DNA from: Aradus depressus
Lineage: Eukaryota; Arthropoda; Insecta; Hemiptera; Aradidae
Direction: 5' to 3'
Length of the DNA: 64,000 nt
Assembly (NCBI GenBank): GCA_963662175.1
Contig: OY759217.1
Coordinates: 11,658,562 to 11,722,561, forward strand
Shown: in pieces, positions 56,455 to 64,000 of the stretch
How the letters are laid out: each line of letters opens with the position of its first letter
Position numbering within the stretch: the first letter of the stretch is position 1
Made by a program: the position numbers and the translations under genes
Notes under the pieces: model-generated
Seen by the model: only the letters and a program-made list of their open reading frames with translations
What the model was told of the DNA's origin: nothing
The model's database searches: none

Positions 56455-56590
56455 AATTTTCACGTCATCATCAGTGGTACATCCCACCCGCATAGTGTGA
56501 AGTCTCAGTTTTGAGGGTATTATTAGACTCCAGACTGTACGGGAGGAATGTGCTCCTGATGATAACGCAATTGCGTTGACAACTGGTTTT
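56455..56590. repeat. two inverted Penelope-type end motifs
   Basis: A minus-strand CTGATGA (56468-56474, 'cgtcatcatcagtggtac') faces a plus-strand CTGATGA (56556-56562, 'cctgatgataacgcaattg') about 80 bp away. Each lies in the same block as 49486 and 55387. Facing ends of this kind are what head-to-head truncated Penelope-like units leave. Confidence 0.45.
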
Positions 56591-56603
56591 CGCTCTCCCT
56601 CTT

Positions 56604-56642
56604 GTGATGTAAAAAATTTACATATATTAAAATTATTAATAT
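56604..56642 (+). repeat. I7 interspersed repeat, 5' end, before a SINE
   Basis: It begins 'gtgatgtaaaaaatttacat' and is cut by the SINE at 56643; the copy continues at 56984. Confidence 0.65.
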
Positions 56643-56983
56643 AGGTTAGGTTTTATGACTCATGCCCGGGCTTTAACTACGAGGTCATATCGCCTACTAC
56701 CAGAGCGCTCTTTCGTCACTCTGGTGAACATGAGCCCGACTCTACTGTGGGAGTCCTAAATTTTGCCTACCCCTATTTTTATTCATCTAGGGTAGGGGTC
56801 TTTAACGAGTACCTGACATTGTACAGGCTCGGGACCATCACTTAACGTCCCATCCGAAGGACGGCGTGCTTAAGTTTATTTTACCTCTCAGATAAAATAA
56901 ACTAAGGGCCTCGGTCGGGCTACGAACCCACGACCTTGAGCTCAGAAGTCAAGCACGCATACCACTGAGCTACCGGCGCCCTC
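56643..56983 (-). mobile_element. tRNA-derived SINE (S1), full length (341 bp)
   Basis: The minus strand starts with the tRNA-like head: 'gagggcgccggtagctcag' (A-box), then 'gtgggttcgtagcccgac' (B-box). The body follows with 'cgccgtccttcggatggg' and 'tgtacaatgtcaggtactc', and the end reads 'gtcataaaacctaacc'. A perfect 11-bp duplication 'attattaatat' (56632-56642, 56984-56994) flanks it. It sits inside an I7 repeat. This is the best copy for comparison with the 441-bp satellite. Confidence 0.92.
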
Positions 56984-57530
56984 ATTATTAATATATTTAA
57001 AAAAAAGAATTATTATTATTTATATAAAAACAGCTGTTAAGAGTCAAGTGGTAAATTAATTAGTGAAAAAATATACAAAAATAAAATAGTCGCATTTTGT
57101 TTTGGAACGAAATGTGAGCAACCAATGAATGGAAACAGAAAACGACGGGCAGCTGTTCTAATAGAGAGAAACAGTCAGAGTTGAGATGTGGAAGTGGACA
57201 GTCTAGAGAAAGAGTTGTTTATAGGCTTAAGATAGAGAACCATGTAGGAGTGAAAAGAACAGGGAAATAGATGCGCAATGGTACTTTTATTTATTTATAT
57301 GTTTATATGCCCAAATTACATTGAATTAAAGAATGGCCACAATATTTAAAAAGAAAAGAGACTAAAGTAGATGTAGAAATTAGTTTGTAAGATTTTTATT
57401 GTAAGTAATTTGATATTGATATTTTGATTTCATTCAAAATGTAGGTCAAGTAAAATAAACCCAAATATTTGTTCTTTTATTCTATGTTATTCATTTTCCC
57501 GGTGAACCCAGTAAGATAATTTAAAAATGA
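56984..57530 (+). repeat. I7 interspersed repeat, continuation
   Basis: It carries 'taaaaacagctgttaagagt', 'caaccaatgaatgg' and 'aagaatggccacaatattta' in family order and ends at 'gtaagataattta', where a palindrome begins. Confidence 0.7.
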
Positions 57531-57730
57531 AATAAAATGATAGATAAAACACTTTTTTGAACACTTATATTGTCTAATTCCACAAACATATACTTAAATG
57601 TGTACCGGTATCGGCTTACGCCATCGTCAGCACAAGGTTCAACCGTAACCGGTACACATTTAAGTATATGTTTGTGAAATTAGACAATATAAGTGTTCAA
57701 AAAAGTGTTTTATCTATCATTTTATTTTAT
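57531..57730. repeat. 200-bp palindrome with Penelope-like loop
   Basis: The arms 57531-57609 and 57649-57730 are near-perfect reverse complements ('gatagataaaacactttttt' outside, 'taaatgtgtaccggt' inside). The arms contain 'attgtctaattccacaaaca', resembling 'tattgtctaatttcactaac' at the outer end of the Penelope-like element. The 39-nt loop, on the minus strand, reads CTGACGA, U, GGC-gtaa-GCC hairpin, GATA, close to a hammerhead core except GATA for GAAA. Confidence 0.65.
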
Positions 57731-57849
57731 TCATTAGTATTTCCACTAACTCAACACAGAACGCAAAAAATGTATTCGGACATTAAAGCCAATAGCTTTT
57801 TGTGTTCTCACATTTGAACTAGGGTCAATATAAAAAACATTTTTTTTGT

Positions 57850-57990
57850 TTTGTTTTTTCTTCTCCACTGAGCGAGTTTATCGTATAGAGGGAGTTCTAT
57901 CTACGAAATAAAACTCACTCCCGGGAACCCGCAAACCATGGTGAGACCATGCAACCAAAGCCCTAGGCTCTAGCCATGAGACACATAGTA
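57850..57990 (-). mobile_element. tRNA-derived SINE (S2), partial
   Basis: It matches the S2 SINE at 59041: 'ctacgaaataaaactcactc', 'cccgcaaacc' and 'ggtgagaccatgcaaccaa'. The B-box is damaged and the 3' part is missing. Confidence 0.65.
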
Positions 57991-58526
57991 TTTGTGAACT
58001 TGTTCAATGATACTCAAAAAGCTGAGTAAATTCGTACATAATCAAGATACTTCAGATATTTACCTGGAAGTTTGTCTCGAGTGGAGATTGCAATCTGGCC
58101 GAGTCTGTAAACTCATAAAGTCTGAGGAGTCTAGCGGCCTAATTACAGTTACACTCAACTTCTCTTGGATATCAGCAGGTTGCCCCTGCGTTGTCCTTGG
58201 GTAACATTGCATGTTATTAAGGTGAGCAGACGACCTGGATTTGCCGGGACACTCACTGGTTTTGCCCACCTGACCCGACCTTTTTTAAGGTTCATCCAGA
58301 ACAAGGGTTTGGGTAACGAAGGGCACTACAGCTGGTATAAAATAAAACGCCCCAGGATCTGTACAAAAAGTTATGGACATGACCCTTCTCAACTGCACAA
58401 TCCTCTTATTTTCTATACAGGTTATAATATCTTTTGGGTTAGAAGGTTTTAGAAAAGGGCAACAACTTTTTTTTAGACAATATTTATTTAAATAACAATA
58501 TATATTATTCTCCCATTTATTCAAAC
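57991..58526. other. no recognised gene
   Basis: Frames of 65-95 codons overlap on both strands (58007-58524) with no domain. Region 58220-58400 is slightly GC-richer and may be an old transposon, but nothing else in the window matches it. Confidence 0.35.
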
Positions 58527-59040
58527 AAATACGAAGTATAGGGGAAGTTATGTAATCAGTCAGAAATTCGATGCTGAGTTTTCAACGGAATTTCATATTA
58601 TCCGACCTCCTGATTCCAAAAATAAATAAAACAAAATTCTGTCAACTTCTGAAAGAATGAAGATGACGAAATTTTATATGTGTATCCAAAACCCTTTATG
58701 GACAACACATCTACTGAAAGAGGGGAGGCTTCATACAAAAATTAATACCTAACTGTCGTTGTAATGAATGTATTGACACGAGAGTTCATATGTAAAGCAA
58801 AGGCCCTACAAGGGCGACACCGAATAATTTTCAGCGGAATCAGTGGGAGGCTCAACTCAAATATTCCAATAACTCCACATGTGTTGAATGAATCAACATG
58901 AACTTTAATCTTTAAATGCAAAGCCCCAAAAGGATGGCACCTATTAGTTTCTGCGAAATCAGTAGAAGGAAAAGGAGGGTTCTACTCAAATACCTGTCGA
59001 TGTAATAAATGTATCGACACAAAATTTAGTATGAAAACTT
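58527..59040 (+). repeat. R140-family copy, left part
   Basis: It starts with 'acgaagtataggggaagtta' and runs through the 5' module and about three units ('gaatgtattgacacg', 'cagcggaatcagtggg'). It is interrupted by the S2 SINE and continues at 59257-59390, which ends in the hairpin 'ccggtgattcaccg'. Confidence 0.7.
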
Positions 59041-59256
59041 TTTTTTTTTTTTTTGCCTTATGTACGATGCATATTAGCCATGACTCTTATTAATGGTGTT
59101 TTACCTAATTATTTACGACATCCATGGCCCCAGGAGGAAGTTTTATCTACGAAATAAAACTCACTCCCGGACGGGATTCGAACCCGCAAACCTTGGTTTG
59201 GTGAGACCATGCGACCAAAGCCCTACGCTCTAGCCCGCACGGCCACCATGGCTCCC
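59041..59256 (-). mobile_element. tRNA-derived SINE (S2), complete (216 bp)
   Basis: On the minus strand it starts 'agggagccatggtggccgtg' and 'cgggctagagcg' (A-box region), then has a long variable-arm-like stretch and B-box GGTTCGAATCC (59174-59184). A short body follows and it ends in an A-tail (T-run 59041-59054). Direct repeats 'tagtatgaaaactt' (59027-59040) and 'tagtatgagaactt' (59257-59270) flank it. The head resembles a tRNA with a long variable arm (Ser/Leu type). It lies inside an R140 repeat. Confidence 0.9.
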
Positions 59257-59390
59257 TAGTATGAGAACTTAGAAGCCACAATGTATGGGGTTTCAGCCCA
59301 AACGGTCGACTGGCTTTAGAGAGAGAGCGAAAACATAATTGATTAATTTCTGCTGGATAATTACATGGCCGGTGATTCACCGATCACTTT
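59257..59390 (+). repeat. R140-family copy, right end
   Basis: It continues from 59040 with 'gaacttagaagccacaatg' and 'gagagagagcgaaaacata' and ends at 'ggccggtgattcaccgatc', a small perfect hairpin also found inverted at 32813. Confidence 0.65.
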
Positions 59391-59491
59391 TATTATCTAT
59401 ATTTAATTAGTAACTTTATGATGTTCGTCATTAATGTAATAAATCACATTTCTAAATACTTTAAAATTTACAAAACTTTTAACGGATCACT

Positions 59492-60193
59492 GGGATGTAA
59501 AAAATTTATACACATTAAGATTATTAATATATTATAGAATCAATTATTATTATTTGTTTAAAAAAATAAAGCTGTTAGGAGTTAAGTAACTTAATTAGTG
59601 AATAAATATACAAAGATGGTCTAGTCGTATTTTGTTTTAAAAACGAAATGTGAACAACCAATGAATGTAAGGACAAAAGACAACGATCAGCTGTTTTAAA
59701 TAGTGAGAAACAGTCGAAGGGGACATGTGGAGGTGGACAGTTTAGAGAGAGAAGGGTTTTTAGGCTTAAGGTAGTGAACCAGGTAGGAGTGAAAAGAACA
59801 GTGAAGTAGATGCGCAAAGGTCCTTTTATTTATGTATATGTTTATATGGCCAAAGTAACATTGAATTAAAGAATCGCCACAATATTTAAAAATAAAAGAG
59901 ACTAAAGTAGATGTAGAAATTAGTTTGTAAGATTTTTGCTGCGAACCCAGTAAGATAATTTATACCTTTGGATTGGATTGAACATATTTGCAAATTTAGA
60001 AAAACAATATAGCATTTAGAAGAAATCCAAATGAAATAATTATTAATTGAATTTTTTTTTTAATACGTCCACTATCTTCGAAATTGCACGTTTCGAACTT
60101 TCGATATTTTTTTAGGACTCTTTTCGGAAAATAATTTAGAAATCAATATTTAGTAGAATATCAGCTATAATATCTACAGGAAATGTGGTAATA
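59492..60193 (+). repeat. I7 interspersed repeat, uninterrupted copy
   Basis: It runs from 'gggatgtaaaaaatttatac' to 'tatctacaggaaatgtggta' without insertion, about 700 bp, and serves as reference for the split copies at 2755/5151, 34304/35239 and 56604/56984. No terminal inverted repeats, poly-A tail or protein are seen. Confidence 0.7.
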
Positions 60194-60524
60194 TTTATTA
60201 TTTGTTTATTTATTATAAATTGTATTTATTTTATTTTACATAATTTCATATTATCACACTTCATTATTTCAGGATAATATATATGTAGATATTTCAGTGC
60301 AAAGGCGGAAAAAGTGGGGATTGACAGGGGAGAACTGTGTTTCAGGCGCGCCAGCGGGTAAAATACTGCAACTCGAAAAGACGTGGCTAGCGCGACTAGC
60401 TGTTTTTTCTCTATCAGTCGATAATTTTTGAAAAATGTTGGCCTTGACATAAATACAGAACGAACCAACTTTTTATGCGCTATCGATTAAACTATGTTAA
60501 ATTTTGCATATTTTTTTGTCATTT
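60194..60524. other. no recognised feature
   Basis: An 80-codon minus-strand frame has no domain. A GC-rich spot at 60345-60400 ('gcgcgccagcggg') is unexplained. Confidence 0.35.
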
Positions 60525-61010
60525 TATTTATTTATATAAAAAATATTACAACAATTGTTTACTTATCGATATACATATCATTTGAAGCAAATTAAGTCTT
60601 CTATTTATTAAGAATTGTTTAAATTCTCCAAAAAAAAAATGTTATCATTGACCAATCTTTTTTTTGAAAATTTTCTATTTCTCAAAAATTTTCTCTGAAA
60701 ATTCCAACTTTTTTTAAGTAAAATTATAATTATAAAAGTCCAATCGAAGGTGAGAGGTAGGTGTGAATGTTTAAAAGAGATTATTTACAAAATAACAAGA
60801 AACAAAAAACTTCAAAATCATTCTCTCAAATTTTGAATAATAGCAAAGTAAATTTCTGGGTATAAACATTGTTTAAAAATTGATTCTTTAATGATAATAT
60901 TTTTTTGGAAAATTTAAACAATTCTTATTAAATACAAGACAAAATTTCCTTTGAATCGATATGCATATCGATAAGTAAAAAGTGTTTAAATATTTTTTGA
61001 AATAACTCCC
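60525..61010. mobile_element. foldback element with imperfect ~130-bp arms
   Basis: Left 60525-60655 and right about 60880-61010 are imperfect reverse complements, sharing 'ttacttatcgatatacatat' / 'atatgcatatcgataagtaa' and 'aagaattgtttaaatt' / 'aatttaaacaattctta'. The interior is AT-rich and non-coding. No clear target duplication is seen. Confidence 0.6.
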
Positions 61011-61359
61011 CTTTCTGTCCGGTGATGGTTTGATGCATACATTTTATGAACTTTTATTTAGTATGATTTCTTAGATAATAAATACATATCACATAAATAT
61101 TTAATTGCGTAAGTGTAAGTGTGTAATAATACTTAATATTTTTAATTTGTGTTGTGAATAAATCAAAATTATTGGATCATTTTTCAATGATTGTGATAGT
61201 GACAATAATTGTCACTTAAAAAAATACGATTATTGTATTTTTTAAATAACATTTTCTGAAGTTGTTATATATTTTTTTAAATGTGGTAAAAATTAAGTTA
61301 ATTCTATTTTTTTACTACATATAATAATAATTTTGTATACTGAGTATATATGTTTATAG

Positions 61360-62316
61360 AACACGAAATCGACAAAGAAACTTTCTTGTCTTCCTGAAAA
61401 ATACAGTTGCCGAGTTAATACCAAAAATAGGCCCATGTTATACATTTTTGAAGAAAAGGGAAGCGTTTTTGATTTCAAGTGAGGTAAGTTTTTGTATTAT
61501 TTGTTTCTACTAGTATTGAAATTGCTTATATTGTTTCAAAAATCAAATAGAAATACATGGTTCTCCATATTATTACAATGTCTTACTCAACATTTAACAG
61601 TTACAAGACAAAGAACTGAAAATGTGCAATATCGGTATTAAGGAGAGTTGAAACAGTGTTCCTTGTTCGGAATTTGTGACCGTTGGCGATTAGTTATTTG
61701 GATTGAGTGTTGTCATCATACTTTCCGAGAAATAAACAACGTGTCAATTTAATTTCCTATAAACTTTTTCCTAAACGTTGTGCACTTCTCTAATTTATTT
61801 TATTGTAATAGGGTAATATGCCTGTGGATTCATTGCGTTCAGATTGCAGAGGTGAATTAGCACTACCTATCAGTGAAAGACGAAACAGAAACATACAGTT
61901 CTTCGACTTCGGTAAGTAATAAATTTTGTATACTAATTTTCAAACAATGTTGCAATGCAAACCAATTATTATCAATATAATAAAAGACAATAACATAAGC
62001 TCGCCAAGGTACATAAATAAGTACGATAAAGTATTAAATTGAAAATATATTTATAATCAATTATCGGCAGTTTTTGTAAATCTATATTTTCATATTAGTT
62101 CGAAGTTCTGGAAAACGTATGAATCATTTATCATACCTATTGTTTTACGTAGGTATAGTATTAAAAAAAAATTGTATATTGTCCACAGCAATTGAGAACA
62201 ATTCTACGAAAAGCTGCTATTGGACGAGCACTATTGTCGAAGAAGGTTTTGAAGAGAACTGACAGGTCTGATCTAATTTTGGAAATAATTCACTGTCATC
62301 TGAATATGGGCATCGG
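61360..62316 (+). other. candidate spliced host gene, three possible exons
   Basis: Three short GC-richer segments have good splice borders: exon A 61360-61483 (tatag| ... gag|gtaagt), exon B 61812-61911 (taatag| ... ttcg|gtaagt), exon C 62189-62316 (ccacag| ... tcgg|gtaaat). A is open in one frame (41 codons, RNFLVFLKNTVAELIPKIG). B continues it in phase (MPVDSLRSDCRGELALPISE). C is fully open only in another frame (QLRTILRKAAIGRALLSKKV); in the phase inherited from B it stops after 24 codons. So the chain may be a pseudogene, an alternative transcript or a non-coding RNA. No domain is recognised. Confidence 0.35.
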
Positions 62317-62837
62317 GTAAATTTTTTCAATTATTATATTCTGTCACAAATTTGGTCATTCATTTATCATGTATTAAAAATATGAAATAAGTATTTTAAT
62401 ATCTGCAGGTATCTCATCTATTACAGTTTGTGGTATTAATATTTGAAAATTTTCAAGATCAATTTATCTGATACTTTCCTTGCTATACTTAACAACACTT
62501 AACAAACCATTATTGTGTTGGGTAAATGTATTTACTGTTTTAAACTTATTAAAACCACTGAAATGGCTTATCATGTTACATAATAATTATAAGTACGAGT
62601 CATTTATTGACTTTCACGAAAGGCGAACTAAAACTCCACTCACTGTTACATCTTACTTATGGAAATATTATCAGTTAATTAAAGGAGTTAGTAACATTTA
62701 TTACGATTTACAGTTCAAAAATGGTAATTATTATTGTACAAAAATTGTAAATATTTCACTGTACTATGATTAAATAGTATAAATCATACTATTAATAAAT
62801 AGTACATGAATTTACTATGAAATATTAGTTTAGAAGC

Positions 62838-62880
62838 TGAGGTGTCCGCCGTCGCAAGTCACATACTAGCTGTGGTTCGT
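62838..62880 (+). repeat. orphan fragment of the Helitron 66-bp unit
   Basis: 'gtgtccgccgtcgcaagtca' followed by 'catactagctgtgg' is a piece of the 66-bp unit, 32 kb from the nearest array. There is no Helitron end on either side. Confidence 0.75.
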
Positions 62881-62881
62881 T

Positions 62882-63085
62882 TTATTTATCAATTTCGTTC
62901 TGCTTATTTGAGGTTGTTTCTCCCAAAATGGCGAGAGTCCACAAATCAGGATCTATGCAAGCTTTGATACATAAGTTGTAGCGGGCAAGGTTACTTCCCG
63001 GCGGAGCCTTCCTCTTAAATAAATAATACATAGAATCAATAAACTCATACTGTTTTTCGCTGGGCATCCAATGTGCAAAATGAAT
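62882..63085 (-). CDS. uncharacterised short reading frame
   Basis: The minus-strand frame gives 61 residues from MPSEKQYEFIDSMYYLFKRK to SNKQNEIDK, with IHFAHW open upstream of the Met. Composition is protein-like (mixed charged and hydrophobic residues, KACIDPDLWTLAILGE), unlike the repeat frames elsewhere. It could be a last exon or a fragment of a captured gene next to the orphan Helitron unit. I do not recognise it and assign no function. Confidence 0.3.
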   Translation of the reverse strand: MHFAHWMPSEKQYEFIDSMYYLFKRKAPPGSNLARYNLCIKACIDPDLWTLAILGETTSNKQNEIDK

Positions 63086-63254
63086 TAATTATCTTCAGTA
63101 ATTTCCAATAGATCAAGGGGACCAACTGGCATACCATACTCGTATATTTGTTATAAGAGTGATCGATTTACTGTTTCCGACCTACGAAGCCTTAAAGAGA
63201 ATTTGAAAAAAGGCCCCAGAGAGTGGTTCGAAGTACCTTGGCATCCCTTGTTTG

Positions 63255-63457
63255 TGTCCCTCACTGGTGATGGCTATGTCCCTCACTTGTGACGGATGTG
63301 CCCCTCATTGGTGATGGCTCTGTCCTTCACTGGTGATGGCTGTGTCCCTCATTGGTGATGGCTATGCCCCTCACTGGTGACGGATGTGCCCCTCACTGGT
63401 GATGGCTGTGTCCCTCACTGGTGATGGATGTGTCCCTCATTGGTGATGATTGGGTCC
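63255..63457 (+). repeat. 22-bp minisatellite, about nine copies
   Basis: The unit is close to 'tgtccctcactggtgatggc' plus two bases, with C/T and A/T variants between copies (tgcccc, cattgg, gacggatg). The period is not a multiple of three. Confidence 0.92.
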
Positions 63458-63502
63458 AAAAATAAAAAAAAGGAAATCTAAAAGAATATAACATAAATAA
63501 AT

Positions 63503-63707
63503 GAAATATCTGTGTTGCTTAGGGTTCTCTGCGATGATTGTTGATTATTTTATTCCGGCATTTCTTCCAGAGATGTCCTCATCTTGTTTTGACAATATTT
63601 TGGTACACCTTTACGTCCCATCTTTGCGTCACAATATATCTTAGGTTTAGTAGTGGCGTTATCGGCAAATCGATAGAAGCGCCTCTATCGGCACCTGCTT
63701 GAAGGTC
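63503..63707 (+). repeat. interspersed repeat pair, copy 2
   Basis: It is the counterpart of 52793-52997, with 'gcgatgattgttg', 'ccggcatttcttcc' and the end 'ggcacctgcttgaaggtc'. Confidence 0.65.
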
Positions 63708-63777
63708 GTTAAGAAGAAAACCTTATTTTAAACAAAGGTTGGCCACTTGTTTACATACCTTTTTATATTCATTATAG

Positions 63778-64000
63778 AGGGCGCCGGTAGCTCAGTGGTA
63801 TGCGTGCTTGCCTTCTGAGCTCAAGATCGTGGGTTCGAAACCCGACCGAGGCCTTTTAGTTTATTTTATTTGGGAGGTAAAATAAACTTAAGCACGCCGT
63901 CCTTCGGATGGGACGTTAAGCGATGGTCCCGAGCCTGTACGATGTCAGGTACTCGTTAAAGACCCCTACCCTAGGTGAATAAAAATTTAGGGTAGGCAAA
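63778..64000 (+). mobile_element. tRNA-derived SINE (S1), cut by the window end
   Basis: The tRNA-like head is well preserved: 'gggcgccggtagctcagtgg', then 'gatcgtgggttcgaaacccg', then the body with 'cgccgtccttcggatggg' and 'cctgtacgatgtcaggtact'. It runs off the window within the region before the tail. Confidence 0.9.
63788..63842 (+). promoter_or_regulatory. RNA polymerase III internal promoter of the SINE
   Basis: A-box TAGCTCAGTGG lies at 63788-63798 and B-box GGTTCGAAACC at 63832-63842. Both fit the eukaryotic tRNA promoter consensus and make this the copy with the best-preserved promoter in the window. Confidence 0.75.

Noticed and set aside
62480..62773. 97-codon plus-strand frame
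   Set aside because: AT-rich composition, many Y/N/I/L residues, no domain and no splice or repeat support.
63778..63850. functional tRNA gene
   Set aside because: The head has A- and B-boxes, but it does not close an acceptor stem and is followed by the SINE body seen in five other copies.

Overview
This window is AT-rich nuclear DNA of a eukaryote, most likely an arthropod and probably an insect. The evidence is the mix of mobile elements: Helitrons with A/T target sites and a 3' CTAG end, a Tc1-type transposon, Jockey-like and R1-like LINE fragments, a Penelope-like element with a GIY-YIG domain, two tRNA-derived SINE families and a pogo/Tigger-like element. I see no bacterial operon, ribosome-binding site, rRNA, functional tRNA or CRISPR array. 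No intact host gene can be shown. The best candidate is a short chain of possible exons at 61360-62316.

Layout. 1-7950 is a patchwork of old interspersed repeats carrying a foldback element with RSS-like tips, a 5'-truncated LINE, and a dead Tc1 transposon that itself holds a SINE. About 23 kb (7955-31032) is one composite block. It has G-rich arrays with a 143-bp unit, arrays with a 66-bp unit (two 33-bp halves), several Helitrons (some directly head to tail), and two large arrays of a 441-bp unit. The 441-bp unit is recognisably derived from the SINE family found elsewhere in the window. 31033-45300 holds a full-length SINE, a Tigger-like element whose interior is a satellite made of its own terminal motif, a small inverted Penelope-like relic, short LINE tails with target-site duplications, a hAT-like fragment, old 140-bp repeats and a short Helitron. 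45480-64000 holds an R1-like relic, a Penelope-like element in head-to-head inverted arrangement, a TIR transposon with a deleted core, more SINEs, palindromes and minisatellites.

How the parts relate. Almost every long reading frame here is a by-product of tandem repeats whose period is a multiple of three, or a broken transposon protein. The real biology is the amplification of transposon pieces: SINE to satellite, TIR to satellite, Helitron to concatemer, and Penelope ends to palindromes. A recurring motif (CTGANGA-like box, short hairpin, GAAA-like box) marks the Penelope-type ends across the window and resembles a degenerate hammerhead ribozyme core. All similarity statements come from reading the sequence by eye; no database search was possible.
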